Shown: positions 1 to 6,811 of the stretch, one piece after another
Layout of the letters: each line of letters starts with the position of its first letter
Position numbering within the stretch: position 1 is the first letter of the stretch
Source: CAZOKO01 sp964580455
Lineage (GTDB): Bacteria; Desulfobacterota; WTBG01
Direction of reading: 5' to 3'
DNA length: 18,690 nucleotides
NCBI GenBank assembly: GCA_964580455.1
Contig: CAZOKO010000051.1
Span: 1 to 18,690, forward strand
Notes under the pieces: model-generated
Seen by the model: only the letters and a program-made list of their open reading frames with translations
Told to the model about the DNA's origin: nothing
Databases searched by the model: none
Made by a program: the position numbers and the translations under genes

Positions 1-54
1 TGGATCGATACTAAAGCAGCCTAACCCTGTGTCCATTTTTTCGGGGGAAGATCA
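1..54 (+). mobile_element. Right end of a truncated IS3-family insertion sequence
   Basis: Bases 1-24 read in frame as WIDTKAA followed by TAA, consistent with the last codons of a transposase whose body lies outside the window. Bases 30-54 begin TGTCCA and end GGGGGAAGATCA. This resembles the IS3 terminal inverted repeat, which has TGTCC at its inner part and ends AAGATCA. The element would therefore end at about 54. The reading-frame match is too short to prove on its own, and the left end is not visible. The assignment rests mainly on the terminal-repeat pattern. Confidence 0.5.
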
Positions 55-176
55 GGTCTTGTCTTTTTCCTTTTATGGGGAATGATTAATGCTATAGGTA
101 GGTATATATGATAAGTGGGGAGGTGTTTAAAAAGAAGAGAAATAATAAGAAAGTCGGCTTATCGAAGATAGAAATG

Positions 177-423
177 AAAAACATAGGGGTCACCCATTAA
201 AGGTTTCTTGTCAAGAGGTAAAACTACCCCACGGCAAAAAATCTCTCTTTTTTAATAGATCTTTTGATTAAGTCTAACTACCACAACGATTAGGCACCAT
301 CTTTTATTCCGCACCTGTTATTTCTATCATTTCATGATTGCGGCAATAGTTGTTTATAAACTATTCCGTTCAGTCACCCATCTGGATCTAGGTTTAATAA
401 AAAACATAAAAACATAGGGGTCA
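177..423. repeat. 16-bp direct repeats bracketing a non-coding stretch
   Basis: The 16-mer AAAAACATAGGGGTCA occurs at 177-192 and again at 408-423. The second copy runs straight into the transposase fragment at 421-598. Between them are no credible genes. A perfect 7-bp hairpin (345-351 with 359-365) and a second TCACCCA motif near 374 can be seen. GGGGTCA ends of this kind commonly flank REP-associated transposase elements, so this is probably the eroded body or flank of such an element. The rest of the first 820 bases holds nothing else I can support as coding. Confidence 0.45.
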
Positions 424-598
424 GGTCTTGAATCTTGAAAGTTTGAGTTTGCCAATAAGATTGTCAACTTTTTTTGCGTACTTTTTTATCCTTTGCAATG
501 GTTTGCGAAACCCTGCGGATTGCGTGGGATACCGCTGATTCACTGACCTTGTATCCTTACTGTCGTGCCATCATGTCCCCCTGAAAATAATGTCTGTT
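421..598 (-). pseudogene. Broken C-terminal fragment of a REP-associated tyrosine transposase
   Basis: The reverse strand from about 598 reads RHYFQGDMMARQ, an in-frame TAA (557-559), then GYKVSESAVSHAIRRVSQ and TIAKDKKVRKKVDNL. The final stretch is only readable if one A is dropped from a run of seven A's near 470, after which it ends SRFKT and TGA at 421-423. The SAVSHAIRRV...KDKKVRKK pattern resembles the DnaA-C-like helix-turn-helix tail of many REP-associated (Y1/IS200-like) transposases. The catalytic HUH domain is absent. With one stop, one frameshift and no N-terminus it is clearly dead. Family assignment is from recalled pattern, not a search. Confidence 0.5.
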
Positions 599-658
599 TC
601 AGGACATATATTCAAGCTTCTTCGACATGCCCCCGTTTTTTTACCTCTAAAAAACCTC

Positions 659-687
659 TTACCAATTATATTGAAAAGTGTTATTAT
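659..687 (+). promoter_or_regulatory. Candidate sigma70-type promoter for the DUF362 gene
   Basis: TTACCA (659-664) and TATTAT (682-687) are separated by exactly 17 bases, matching the consensus boxes at four and five of six positions. The start point would be near 694, giving a leader of about 130 bases before the ATG at 824. The region is AT-rich, so a chance match is possible. Confidence 0.35.
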
Positions 688-739
688 AAATTAAAAGGGA
701 GTAGGGTTCAGGAGGCAGGGTGCAGAAGGGGAAAAACGG

Positions 740-808
740 TTTACAGTCTTCAGTCCATAGTCAACGGTTTTAAATTTCAACCGACGACTGGCAACTGACT
801 ACTGGTTT
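740..808. repeat. Putative dispersed intergenic repeat (CAGTC/ACTGG-rich)
   Basis: The stretch is built of short repeated words (CAGTCTTCAGTCCATAGTC, then GACTGGCAACTGACTACTGG). This resembles low-information repeat units dispersed in the intergenic DNA of many uncultivated bacteria. It ends just before the ribosome binding site of the gene at 824. Only one copy is seen in this window, so the call is tentative. Confidence 0.25.
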
Positions 809-823
809 CTGGAGTTTAAATCC

Positions 824-1873
824 ATGCATCAGATTAATAGGAGATTTTTCTTAAAATCTATAAGTATTTTTGGTGCTTGTCTTGCTGGCATTATTTCTTT
901 TCCTCTTAAGCTCTGGGGAGGGTTAACTGATAAATCCTTAAGTAATAAATCAAGTGGAAAAAGTCCTTCCCCTAGAATAATCGGGGGAAAGAGCAGGGTG
1001 GTGCTGGTTAGAGATAGTCGTGTTCTTAATAGCAGTCACGAAATGGATCTCTCAGTTGCCTGTGAGATGGTAAGTAAGGGTATGCTTAATCTCACAGGAG
1101 AATCCTCACCTGATCGAGCCTGGAAGAGCCTCTTCAGACCGAAAGATATCATAGGAATTAAGGTTAATGCACTGGGTGGAAGGCAGATTGCCACCCACTC
1201 CGGGATTGTAGAAGCTGTCATCTCAGGTCTAAAACTTGCCGGTATCCCTGAAAAAAACATAATCGTGTGGGATCGGCTGACCAAAGAATTGAGAAGTGCA
1301 GGATATACTATCAACAAATCAAGCAGTGGGGTCAAATGTTTTGGTACCGATATTGATTATGATCGTTATCCAGAAATGGTCGGCTCAATTGGCAGTTGTT
1401 TCAGCACCATTATCTCTCGCCACTGCACAGCATTGATCAATATCCCTGTTCTCAAAGACCATGACCTGGCAGGTGTGTCACTAAGCCTGAAAAATTTCTA
1501 TGGTGCTATTCATAATCCTAATAAGTATCACGATAACAAATGTGATCCCTATATCGCTGATTTGAATACCCATCCCTACATAAAAGATAAACTGAGATTG
1601 ATTGTCTGTGATGCAATTACCCTCCAGTATCAGGGAGGACCTGCCTATAAACCTCAGTGGGCTCTTGCCAATCACAGTTTACTTTTAAGCCAGGATTCTG
1701 TAGCCATCGACAAAATAGGTGCCAGACTGATTGAGGAAAAGCGAAAAGAAAAAGGGCTCCCATCTCTAAAAGAAGCTGGCAGGGAACCGATCCACATCGC
1801 TACTGCGGCTAAAAAAGGGTTGGGGATAGATAATCTCGACGAAATAGAATTTATTTACCGCAGAGGACGCTAA
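824..1873 (+). CDS. Twin-arginine-signal DUF362 domain protein
   Basis: A 349-residue protein of the DUF362 family, whose biochemical role is generally unsettled. Residues 4-12 (INRRFFLKS) followed by a hydrophobic stretch to about residue 30 form a twin-arginine signal, so export of a folded protein is predicted. Family hallmarks are GIKVNALGG (111-119), NIPVLKDHDLAGVSLSLKNF (206-225) followed by YGAIHNP, and the DAI and DSVAIDKIGA segments (263-300). I see no CxxC ferredoxin cluster, unlike DUF362 proteins that carry a 4Fe-4S domain. The ATG at 824 is preceded by GGAG at 811-814. AmrS follows 166 bases downstream on the same strand, and co-transcription is plausible. The last codons (YRRGR, stop) lie inside a dispersed repeat beginning near 1857, so the C-terminus may have been altered by repeat insertion. 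Family assignment is strong; function is unknown. Confidence 0.85.
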   Translation: MHQINRRFFLKSISIFGACLAGIISFPLKLWGGLTDKSLSNKSSGKSPSPRIIGGKSRVVLVRDSRVLNSSHEMDLSVACEMVSKGMLNLTGESSPDRAWKSLFRPKDIIGIKVNALGGRQIATHSGIVEAVISGLKLAGIPEKNIIVWDRLTKELRSAGYTINKSSSGVKCFGTDIDYDRYPEMVGSIGSCFSTIISRHCTALINIPVLKDHDLAGVSLSLKNFYGAIHNPNKYHDNKCDPYIADLNTHPYIKDKLRLIVCDAITLQYQGGPAYKPQWALANHSLLLSQDSVAIDKIGARLIEEKRKEKGLPSLKEAGREPIHIATAAKKGLGIDNLDEIEFIYRRGR

Positions 1874-2004
1874 GATCGCAGAGGCAATAAAATTATCCTG
1901 CTGGGTTAGAGTTGCCATTCTCACTCTTCTCAGCGCACTCTGCGTTCCCCCGTTAGATGTTCATACAAATAGATGCTTGTAAACATGATAGATATCTAAC
2001 GGGG
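1857..2004. repeat. Dispersed CGCAGAG-type repeat plus an 11-bp perfect inverted repeat
   Basis: Bases 1857-1883 match the unit at 3180-3206 at 24 of 27 positions (ACCGCAGAG, ACGC, AAGA, CGCAGAG blocks). A reverse-oriented CTCTGCG piece lies near 1938-1944. Next, CCCCGTTAGAT (1948-1958) and ATCTAACGGGG (1994-2004) form a perfect 11-bp inverted repeat with a 35-base loop, and part of the loop can also pair imperfectly. No T-run follows, so it is not a typical intrinsic terminator. The first unit overlaps the stop codon of the DUF362 gene. Confidence 0.6.
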
Positions 2005-2039
2005 TAAATCTGTGGTGAAAAGTTACAGAAAGGGTTCTC

Positions 2040-3170
2040 ATGAATGAGATTTATACCAGAAGAGATTTTTTTAAATACGTTTCTAATGGTCTTTGCACTA
2101 TAGGAGCGTGGAAGTTCCTCAATCCATCAACTGCTTTAGCAGCAGAAGAACCGCATTTAAAAGAGGTGAGCTTTTATGAGAAACTTCCTGATTTGAAGAT
2201 ACGATGTGAGATATGTCCAAAGAAATGTGAGATTGCTGATCTGGAAAGGGGTTACTGTGGGAACAAGGAAAACAGGAAAGGAACTTACTATAGTTTAGTC
2301 TATGGTGAATCATGTGCTGCTCACATTGACCCCATAGAGAAAAAGCCCCTCTTTCACTATCTTCCTTCGACCAAAGCATTTTCCATTGCCTCTGTCGGGT
2401 GCAATTTTGAGTGCAAGTTTTGTCAGAACTGGAGGATTGCACAATACCGACCAGAGCAGGTAGAGAGCTTTTATCTACCTCCCAAAGAAGTGGTCTCATT
2501 GGCAAGGCGAAAGGGTTGTCCAACTATTGCCTATACATATACTGAACCAGTGGTGTTTTATGAGTATATGTATGATACAGCTAAACTGGCAAAAAGTGAG
2601 GGTATTGGCAGTGTAATGATATCCAATGGTTATATCAATGAGGAACCGTTGATTGAATTGTGTAAACAACTCACTGGTGTTAAAATTGATCTGAAGGCCT
2701 TTACTGAAAGGTTTTACAAGGATTATTGCAGTGGAGAGCTTAAACCGGTTCTCGATACCTTGAAGACTTTGAAAAAAGTGGGAATCTGGTATGAGATAGT
2801 TGTGCTGCTTATTCCAACCTTAAATGATAGTGAGAGTGAGATAAGAGAGATGTGTCAATGGATAAAGGCGGAATTGGGAGTTGAAGTTCCTGTCCACTTC
2901 TCCCGCTTCCATCCCATGTATAAGATTAAAAACCTGCCATCAACCCCTGTTAAAACTTTGGAGACTGCTCGAAAGGTTGCAAGAGAAACAGGGTTGCACT
3001 ATGTTTATCTGGGGAACGTTCCTGGAAATGAAGGGGAGAGTACTTATTGTCCAGGTTGTGGGGAGGTGGTCATCAGGAGGATAGGATATCATATCATTAA
3101 GAATGTGATTAAAGGGGGTAAGTGTCCGAAGTGTGGTCATGTGATTCCTGGGGTTTGGGAGAAGATTTAG
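2040..3170 (+). CDS. amrS: AmmeMemoRadiSam system radical SAM enzyme with twin-arginine-like N-terminus
   Basis: A 376-residue radical SAM protein. The 4Fe-4S/SAM motif is GCNFECKFC, with Cys121, Cys125 and Cys128 (CxxxCxxC). An N-terminal cysteine cluster (Cys56, 59, 63, 73 in CEICPKKC...YCG) precedes it. This is the hallmark of the AmrS/PflA-like family found in the AmmeMemoRadiSam set. A C-terminal zinc-ribbon-like module has Cys337, 340, 362 and 365. Residues 5-13 (YTRRDFFKY) and a weakly hydrophobic stretch ending ALAAEE look like a Tat signal with a cleavage site. That is surprising for a SAM enzyme needing low-potential reductant, so the segment could be an uncleaved remnant. The ATG at 2040 follows AAAGGG with a short spacer. 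It lies downstream of a Tat-type DUF362 gene; the Memo partner is at 11762. The family call is firm, but substrate and compartment are not known from sequence. Confidence 0.85.
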   Translation: MNEIYTRRDFFKYVSNGLCTIGAWKFLNPSTALAAEEPHLKEVSFYEKLPDLKIRCEICPKKCEIADLERGYCGNKENRKGTYYSLVYGESCAAHIDPIEKKPLFHYLPSTKAFSIASVGCNFECKFCQNWRIAQYRPEQVESFYLPPKEVVSLARRKGCPTIAYTYTEPVVFYEYMYDTAKLAKSEGIGSVMISNGYINEEPLIELCKQLTGVKIDLKAFTERFYKDYCSGELKPVLDTLKTLKKVGIWYEIVVLLIPTLNDSESEIREMCQWIKAELGVEVPVHFSRFHPMYKIKNLPSTPVKTLETARKVARETGLHYVYLGNVPGNEGESTYCPGCGEVVIRRIGYHIIKNVIKGGKCPKCGHVIPGVWEKI

Positions 3171-3178
3171 AAAATATT

Positions 3179-3210
3179 CACCGCAGAGAACGCAAAGACC
3201 GCAGAGATAA
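3179..3210. repeat. Dispersed CGCAGAG-type repeat between convergent genes
   Basis: This unit (ACCGCAGAGAACGCAAAGACC followed by GCAGAG) matches the one at 1857-1883 at 24 of 27 positions and, in reverse orientation, the one near 6777-6801 at about 20 of 25. It fills the 41-base gap between the stop codons of amrS and the convergent gene at 3212, ending within two bases of the latter. Confidence 0.65.
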
Positions 3211-3211
3211 A

Positions 3212-5584
3212 CTATTCTCTTTTTTGCAATAGATATATTGCCAATAAAAGTCCGCTCATGAGGTTGAGTGCTCCTGTGAAAAAGCAGCTCTTAAAGGTTC
3301 CCAGAAGAGGTACTAAAATAGTTCCGGTAAGGATAGCACCGAAACATGCCCCAAGATGATCGAAGGAATCTACCCATCCTGCAACGGTCTCTACCTCCTC
3401 ATGATCTATAAAAATCCTGCTTACCAGGGGAAATTCCAGGCCTGTTAACAGGCCGGCTCCCACAACTAAAATCATAAAGAGGTATTCCAGGCTAATGGTT
3501 ATACTTGCTGAGAATAAAGTGGTTATGTGAGGTAGGCAAAGAGAGTAGATGCATATGAGGAACTCATTTATGATTAACATCTTTATCCAGTTCCTTTCTT
3601 TGCCTGAAATAAGTTGATTCATTAGATACCCACCCAGGGATAAACCCAACATGAAAAGTGCCACAATTAACCCCACTTTTTGGTAAACGTAGCCGTAGAT
3701 GTTCTGAAAGGCAAAAAGGAGGATGATCTCTAATGCCATTCCGGCAAAACCGGTGGTGGCTATAGCCAGCAAGCCGTTAAATTTTAGGTGGTGGGATACC
3801 CGCTCTTTTTTAAGCAGTACATAGACTATCCTTATAAAGAACAGAACCAGCAAGGGAAGGACAAACCAGGTCAAACCGCCGGAAAGGTTTTGAAAAATGT
3901 TACCCTCTCCTCTTTTCCCAGAAAAAATTTCCCAGAGAACCAGATTATAGAAATATGTGACAGGATGAGAATCTATGTTGATTCGTACATCGCTTTTCTT
4001 CTCCAAAGCCCTTTTAATGAACTTTACCCGTTCTTCAGGTAGGAGCATGGTAAAATGGTATGGCGTGAAGTAGTCAGATGAGATGTGCCGGTTTTGATAT
4101 CTTTTTGCCAGAACCTCACAGTCAGAAGTTACCACATTTGGTGTAGAGGCAGCAAAAAAGTAGTTCTTACTCCCGGGCACTATTACAATATAGGGGAAAA
4201 CCCTCTTTAGGGTATGATAGAGGGAGCTTGTGTAAACCCCCACTTCTTCACCAATATAATTAACTGCGGAGGTAATTCCTGTTACCACAATCCCATCATC
4301 ATTGAGTATCTCTTTAATTTCTTCAAAAAACTCAAGCGTATAGAACCGATTAAGCATTGCGGTGGAGGGATCGGGGAGATTCAGAATTATCATATCGTAC
4401 TTCTCTTTCGCATTTTTTGTATAGTACCTGCCATCGGTGTAAAAGACCTCAACCCGTTTATCCTCCAGGGATTTTCTATCCTCCAGAGGCAAAAAGGGAA
4501 GACTTGCCTCAATCAGCCTGGGATCGAGCTCGACGTAATGGAGCAGGGTTACAGGATGCTTCAATATTTCACCAATTGTACCGGCTACTCCCCCTCCAAC
4601 CAGCAGAACTTTATGGGGATGGGAATGTTGGGATAGCATGAAGTGAGCAAAAACGGCAGATTGATAGGGATCGGGGAAAGAGAGCATATATTGTCCGTTG
4701 CTGAAAAGGCTATATTGATCCTCTTTTTTAGCAACCACAATATTTTGATATATTGAATCGAGAGAGGAGGTCATATTTAACAGGTTGTGATATGCTTTCC
4801 ATCTCTTTTGTATAAGAATATCGTCGAATTTAGCAACATTCCCAGATGTTAAGAGATAACCTAACAGTAAAAGGAGGGGGATAGATGTTCCTAGATAGAT
4901 CCTACGAAAAGATGTGCCTTTATGTAATAATAATAAAATGAGGCAATTTATTAAAATCAATAGAGAAATTGCAGATAAGGTTTCATAAGGTCTGAAGTGG
5001 GTAATCAGATAGAATGTCAGTGCCAGACCACCGATAAGACTTCCCGCCGCCTCCAGAATGTAGACCCTCCCTATCTGTTGGGCCTTATTTTTTACTCCGC
5101 TACAAATGAAGTCCTCCCATTTATGACGGAGTGAAGACTTTCCCTGTCCAGGTTTCCTAACGGAGTCTGCTTTCCCCACTGATAGTTTACTGGCACAGGG
5201 GAAGATTAGACCGATCATAAAGCTAAATGGTAATATAAGGAGGAAAGTGCTGGCTGTTAGTGGGGCAAGGCTGATGTATTCACCTGGTGGTATTCTTAAG
5301 ATTTCTCGTATAATTCTAATAAAATAGATTTGGAAAAAAGGTACCATACAGATAACTGCTTGGGAAACAATGAAAATTAACCATATTTCTTTGAGCCGTC
5401 TGATAATTCTTGCGCCAATAGCTGCTCCAAGTGAAATCCCGATAAGCCAGCTTGCGAAAATAATCCCGAGACAGAGTTCACTGCCCAGAAAAACAACCAT
5501 GAACTCCCGAATAAAGAGCACTTGCACTATAATTGAATAACAGCCTATCAGAACAAAGGCCATGAGTGTTGAAATTTTCTTCAT
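3212..5584 (-). CDS. Multi-pass membrane protein with embedded spermidine-synthase-like methyltransferase-fold domain
   Basis: A 790-residue protein in three blocks: an N-terminal membrane region (about residues 5-245), a soluble Rossmann domain (about 255-545), and a second membrane region (about 570-785). The soluble part has VLLVGGGVAG (326-335), the acidic VELD (351-354), DGRYY (384-388) and NLPDP (402-406) followed by LNRFYT. These are landmarks of the aminopropyltransferase (SpeE-like) superfamily. The classical GGGDGG acid is replaced by Val, so conventional spermidine synthesis is doubtful. Fused MFS-like/spermidine-synthase-like proteins of this size are widespread in environmental bacteria and their substrates are largely unknown. 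The ATG at 5582-5584 has no clear Shine-Dalgarno sequence, and an in-frame ATG eight codons in is an alternative start. It is convergent with amrS and monocistronic here. Confidence 0.8.
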   Translation of the reverse strand: MKKISTLMAFVLIGCYSIIVQVLFIREFMVVFLGSELCLGIIFASWLIGISLGAAIGARIIRRLKEIWLIFIVSQAVICMVPFFQIYFIRIIREILRIPPGEYISLAPLTASTFLLILPFSFMIGLIFPCASKLSVGKADSVRKPGQGKSSLRHKWEDFICSGVKNKAQQIGRVYILEAAGSLIGGLALTFYLITHFRPYETLSAISLLILINCLILLLLHKGTSFRRIYLGTSIPLLLLLGYLLTSGNVAKFDDILIQKRWKAYHNLLNMTSSLDSIYQNIVVAKKEDQYSLFSNGQYMLSFPDPYQSAVFAHFMLSQHSHPHKVLLVGGGVAGTIGEILKHPVTLLHYVELDPRLIEASLPFLPLEDRKSLEDKRVEVFYTDGRYYTKNAKEKYDMIILNLPDPSTAMLNRFYTLEFFEEIKEILNDDGIVVTGITSAVNYIGEEVGVYTSSLYHTLKRVFPYIVIVPGSKNYFFAASTPNVVTSDCEVLAKRYQNRHISSDYFTPYHFTMLLPEERVKFIKRALEKKSDVRINIDSHPVTYFYNLVLWEIFSGKRGEGNIFQNLSGGLTWFVLPLLVLFFIRIVYVLLKKERVSHHLKFNGLLAIATTGFAGMALEIILLFAFQNIYGYVYQKVGLIVALFMLGLSLGGYLMNQLISGKERNWIKMLIINEFLICIYSLCLPHITTLFSASITISLEYLFMILVVGAGLLTGLEFPLVSRIFIDHEEVETVAGWVDSFDHLGACFGAILTGTILVPLLGTFKSCFFTGALNLMSGLLLAIYLLQKRE

Positions 5585-5627
5585 GTTTGCACTATTGGTA
5601 GGTTGCGTAATTAATGTTATAATGATT

Positions 5628-5741
5628 TGTCATTGCGAGCATAGCGAAGCAATCTCTAAGTAATTGGAATTAAATAAAATTGTAGAGCCTGTTCCGAGTA
5701 TTTTATGAGATTGCTTCTTCACTACGTTCCTCTAAATGACA
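5628..5741. repeat. Palindromic dispersed repeat (ATTGCGAG...GCAATCTC type)
   Basis: Arm 5628-5656 (TGTCATTGCGAGC...AGCAATCTC) is complementary, with mismatches and a few unpaired bases, to arm 5707-5741 (GAGATTGCTTC...AAATGACA). The loop between them is about 50 bases. This composition matches a repeat class frequent in intergenic DNA of many bacteria, possibly a MITE/REP-like element. It occupies the start of the 406-base gap between the divergent genes at 5584 and 5991. The rest of that gap holds AT-rich DNA, a tandem 11-mer (5810-5831) and a candidate promoter. Confidence 0.6.
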
Positions 5742-5834
5742 GTTTATCTGTTCATGTTACTATATAGATGTAAGTGTAACCAGAAACCAATTTCAGATCA
5801 ATGCTAATATCAATAAAATTTCAATAAAATTTAC

Positions 5835-5863
5835 TTGACATATGTTTAAAAATATGGTAAAAA
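5835..5863 (+). promoter_or_regulatory. Candidate sigma70-type promoter for the lytic transglycosylase gene
   Basis: A perfect TTGACA (5835-5840) is followed after 17 bases by TAAAAA (5858-5863, four of six). Immediately upstream is a tandem duplication of TCAATAAAATT (5810-5820 and 5821-5831), an AT-rich tract resembling an UP element. The leader to the ATG at 5991 would be about 120 bases. It includes the palindrome AACAATTGTT just before the GGGAGGT ribosome binding site. Confidence 0.5.
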
Positions 5864-5990
5864 TAGAAACCATTAAAGTTGCCGAATGAATAGAATTGCA
5901 ATCGGTAACTTATTTTTTTATGGATATAAGAAAGTATGAACGTCCAATTGGTGACAACATGCAAACAATTGTTGGGAGGTAATTCACACT

Positions 5991-6599
5991 ATGTTTCAAC
6001 AAATTTTTGAAAAAAGGGAACTCAAAGAAATAGCAGGTGTAATGATTTTACTTAATGCTATTGTGCTTGTTCTTTCACTTTCCATGATCTATATGAATTC
6101 CAAGGCAATAAAAGATGTTCATCAGGAGATTGTGGAACTTAAGGCTAAGGTTGAGGAAGAAATCAAGTTGAGAGAGGAATTGTTCACAACATTACGAAAA
6201 TCAGCGAGTTTACTTAAGGAATACAATCCCCGGCTTGATGATGTTACTGCTTTTAAATATGCCTGTAAGATTTATGAGTGTAGTAAGCATCCTATTACTC
6301 CAGAATTGCTGACTGCTCTTATTGTTGTTGAATCCAGTGCAAACCATATAGCCGTGAGTAACAAAGGTGCTATAGGACTTACCCAGGTGATGCCCAGGAT
6401 CTGGCAATGCAAGAAGAAGGAACTGCTTAACCCTTACAAAAATATTGAAATAGGGTCAGATATTCTTAAATACTATATAGATAAGCATGGCATCAGAGGT
6501 GGTCTTAGCTCTTATAACAGTGGCAGGAAAAATAGATCGCTAAGATATGCCCGCTATGTTTTAAAAGTTGCAGAAAATCTCCAGAAAAGCAGTTTTTAA
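5991..6599 (+). CDS. Membrane-anchored lytic transglycosylase (SLT domain)
   Basis: A 202-residue protein predicted to cleave peptidoglycan glycan strands at the periplasmic face. Residues about 14-34 form a single transmembrane anchor, followed by a charged, probably coiled-coil linker (about 37-70). The SLT fold then has the likely catalytic Glu114 in VVESSAN, GAIGLTQVMP (126-135) equivalent to the canonical GLMQLMP motif, NIEIGSDIL (151-159), and SSYNSG (173-178) equivalent to AYNAG. The catalytic domain is short (about 115 residues) but all core motifs are present. The ATG at 5991 follows a strong GGGAGGT at 5974-5980. It stands alone, with a repeat-filled gap downstream and a convergent neighbour. 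No phage genes are nearby, so a housekeeping wall role is more likely than a phage one. Confidence 0.85.
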   Translation: MFQQIFEKRELKEIAGVMILLNAIVLVLSLSMIYMNSKAIKDVHQEIVELKAKVEEEIKLREELFTTLRKSASLLKEYNPRLDDVTAFKYACKIYECSKHPITPELLTALIVVESSANHIAVSNKGAIGLTQVMPRIWQCKKKELLNPYKNIEIGSDILKYYIDKHGIRGGLSSYNSGRKNRSLRYARYVLKVAENLQKSSF

Positions 6600-6651
6600 C
6601 CCAAACAATGCATTTAAAAACACAGCGCAGCAAAGCCGCAACCAAAAGAAA

Positions 6652-6801
6652 TATAACCACGAAGGGCACGAAGAAACACGAAGAATGAAACCAAACTGTG
6701 CTAAAAAAACACGATGTTGCAGGTTTGTAGTACAGAGAACGCAGAGGTTAATATAGCAAAAAGAAAAACATTAACCTTTGCGGTCTTAGTGTGCTTTGCG
6801 T
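6652..6801. repeat. Composite dispersed repeats (CACGAAG type and CGCAGAG type)
   Basis: Two families abut here. At 6656-6677 a unit of type ACCACGAAGGGCACGAAG matches 8757-8778 at 20 of 22 positions. At 6740-6752 and 6770-6782, CGCAGAGGTTAAT and ATTAACCTTTGCG pair at 12 of 13 positions around a 17-base loop. The right side (to about 6801) is a reverse copy of the repeat near 3180. Together they fill most of the 211-base gap between the convergent genes ending at 6599 and 6812. A 62-codon open frame here (from 6568) is repeat sequence read by chance. Confidence 0.6.
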
Positions 6802-6811
6802 GATAATAAGA

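Noticed and set aside
565..798. 77-codon open frame upstream of the DUF362 gene
   Set aside because: It crosses the transposase fossil and repeat-like sequence, has no recognisable domain and no convincing ribosome binding site.
1948..2004. Intrinsic terminator between the DUF362 gene and amrS
   Set aside because: The 11-bp inverted repeat is perfect, but the loop is 35 bases and no U-tract follows; it looks like a repeat, not a terminator.
4214..4641. Two long antisense open frames inside the spermidine-synthase-like gene
   Set aside because: They are shadows of the 790-residue minus-strand gene, whose domain motifs are clear; neither antisense product resembles a protein family.
6568..6756. 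62-codon open frame containing NHEGHEETRR
   Set aside because: This peptide is the characteristic translation of the CACGAAG dispersed repeat; it also overlaps the end of the transglycosylase gene.
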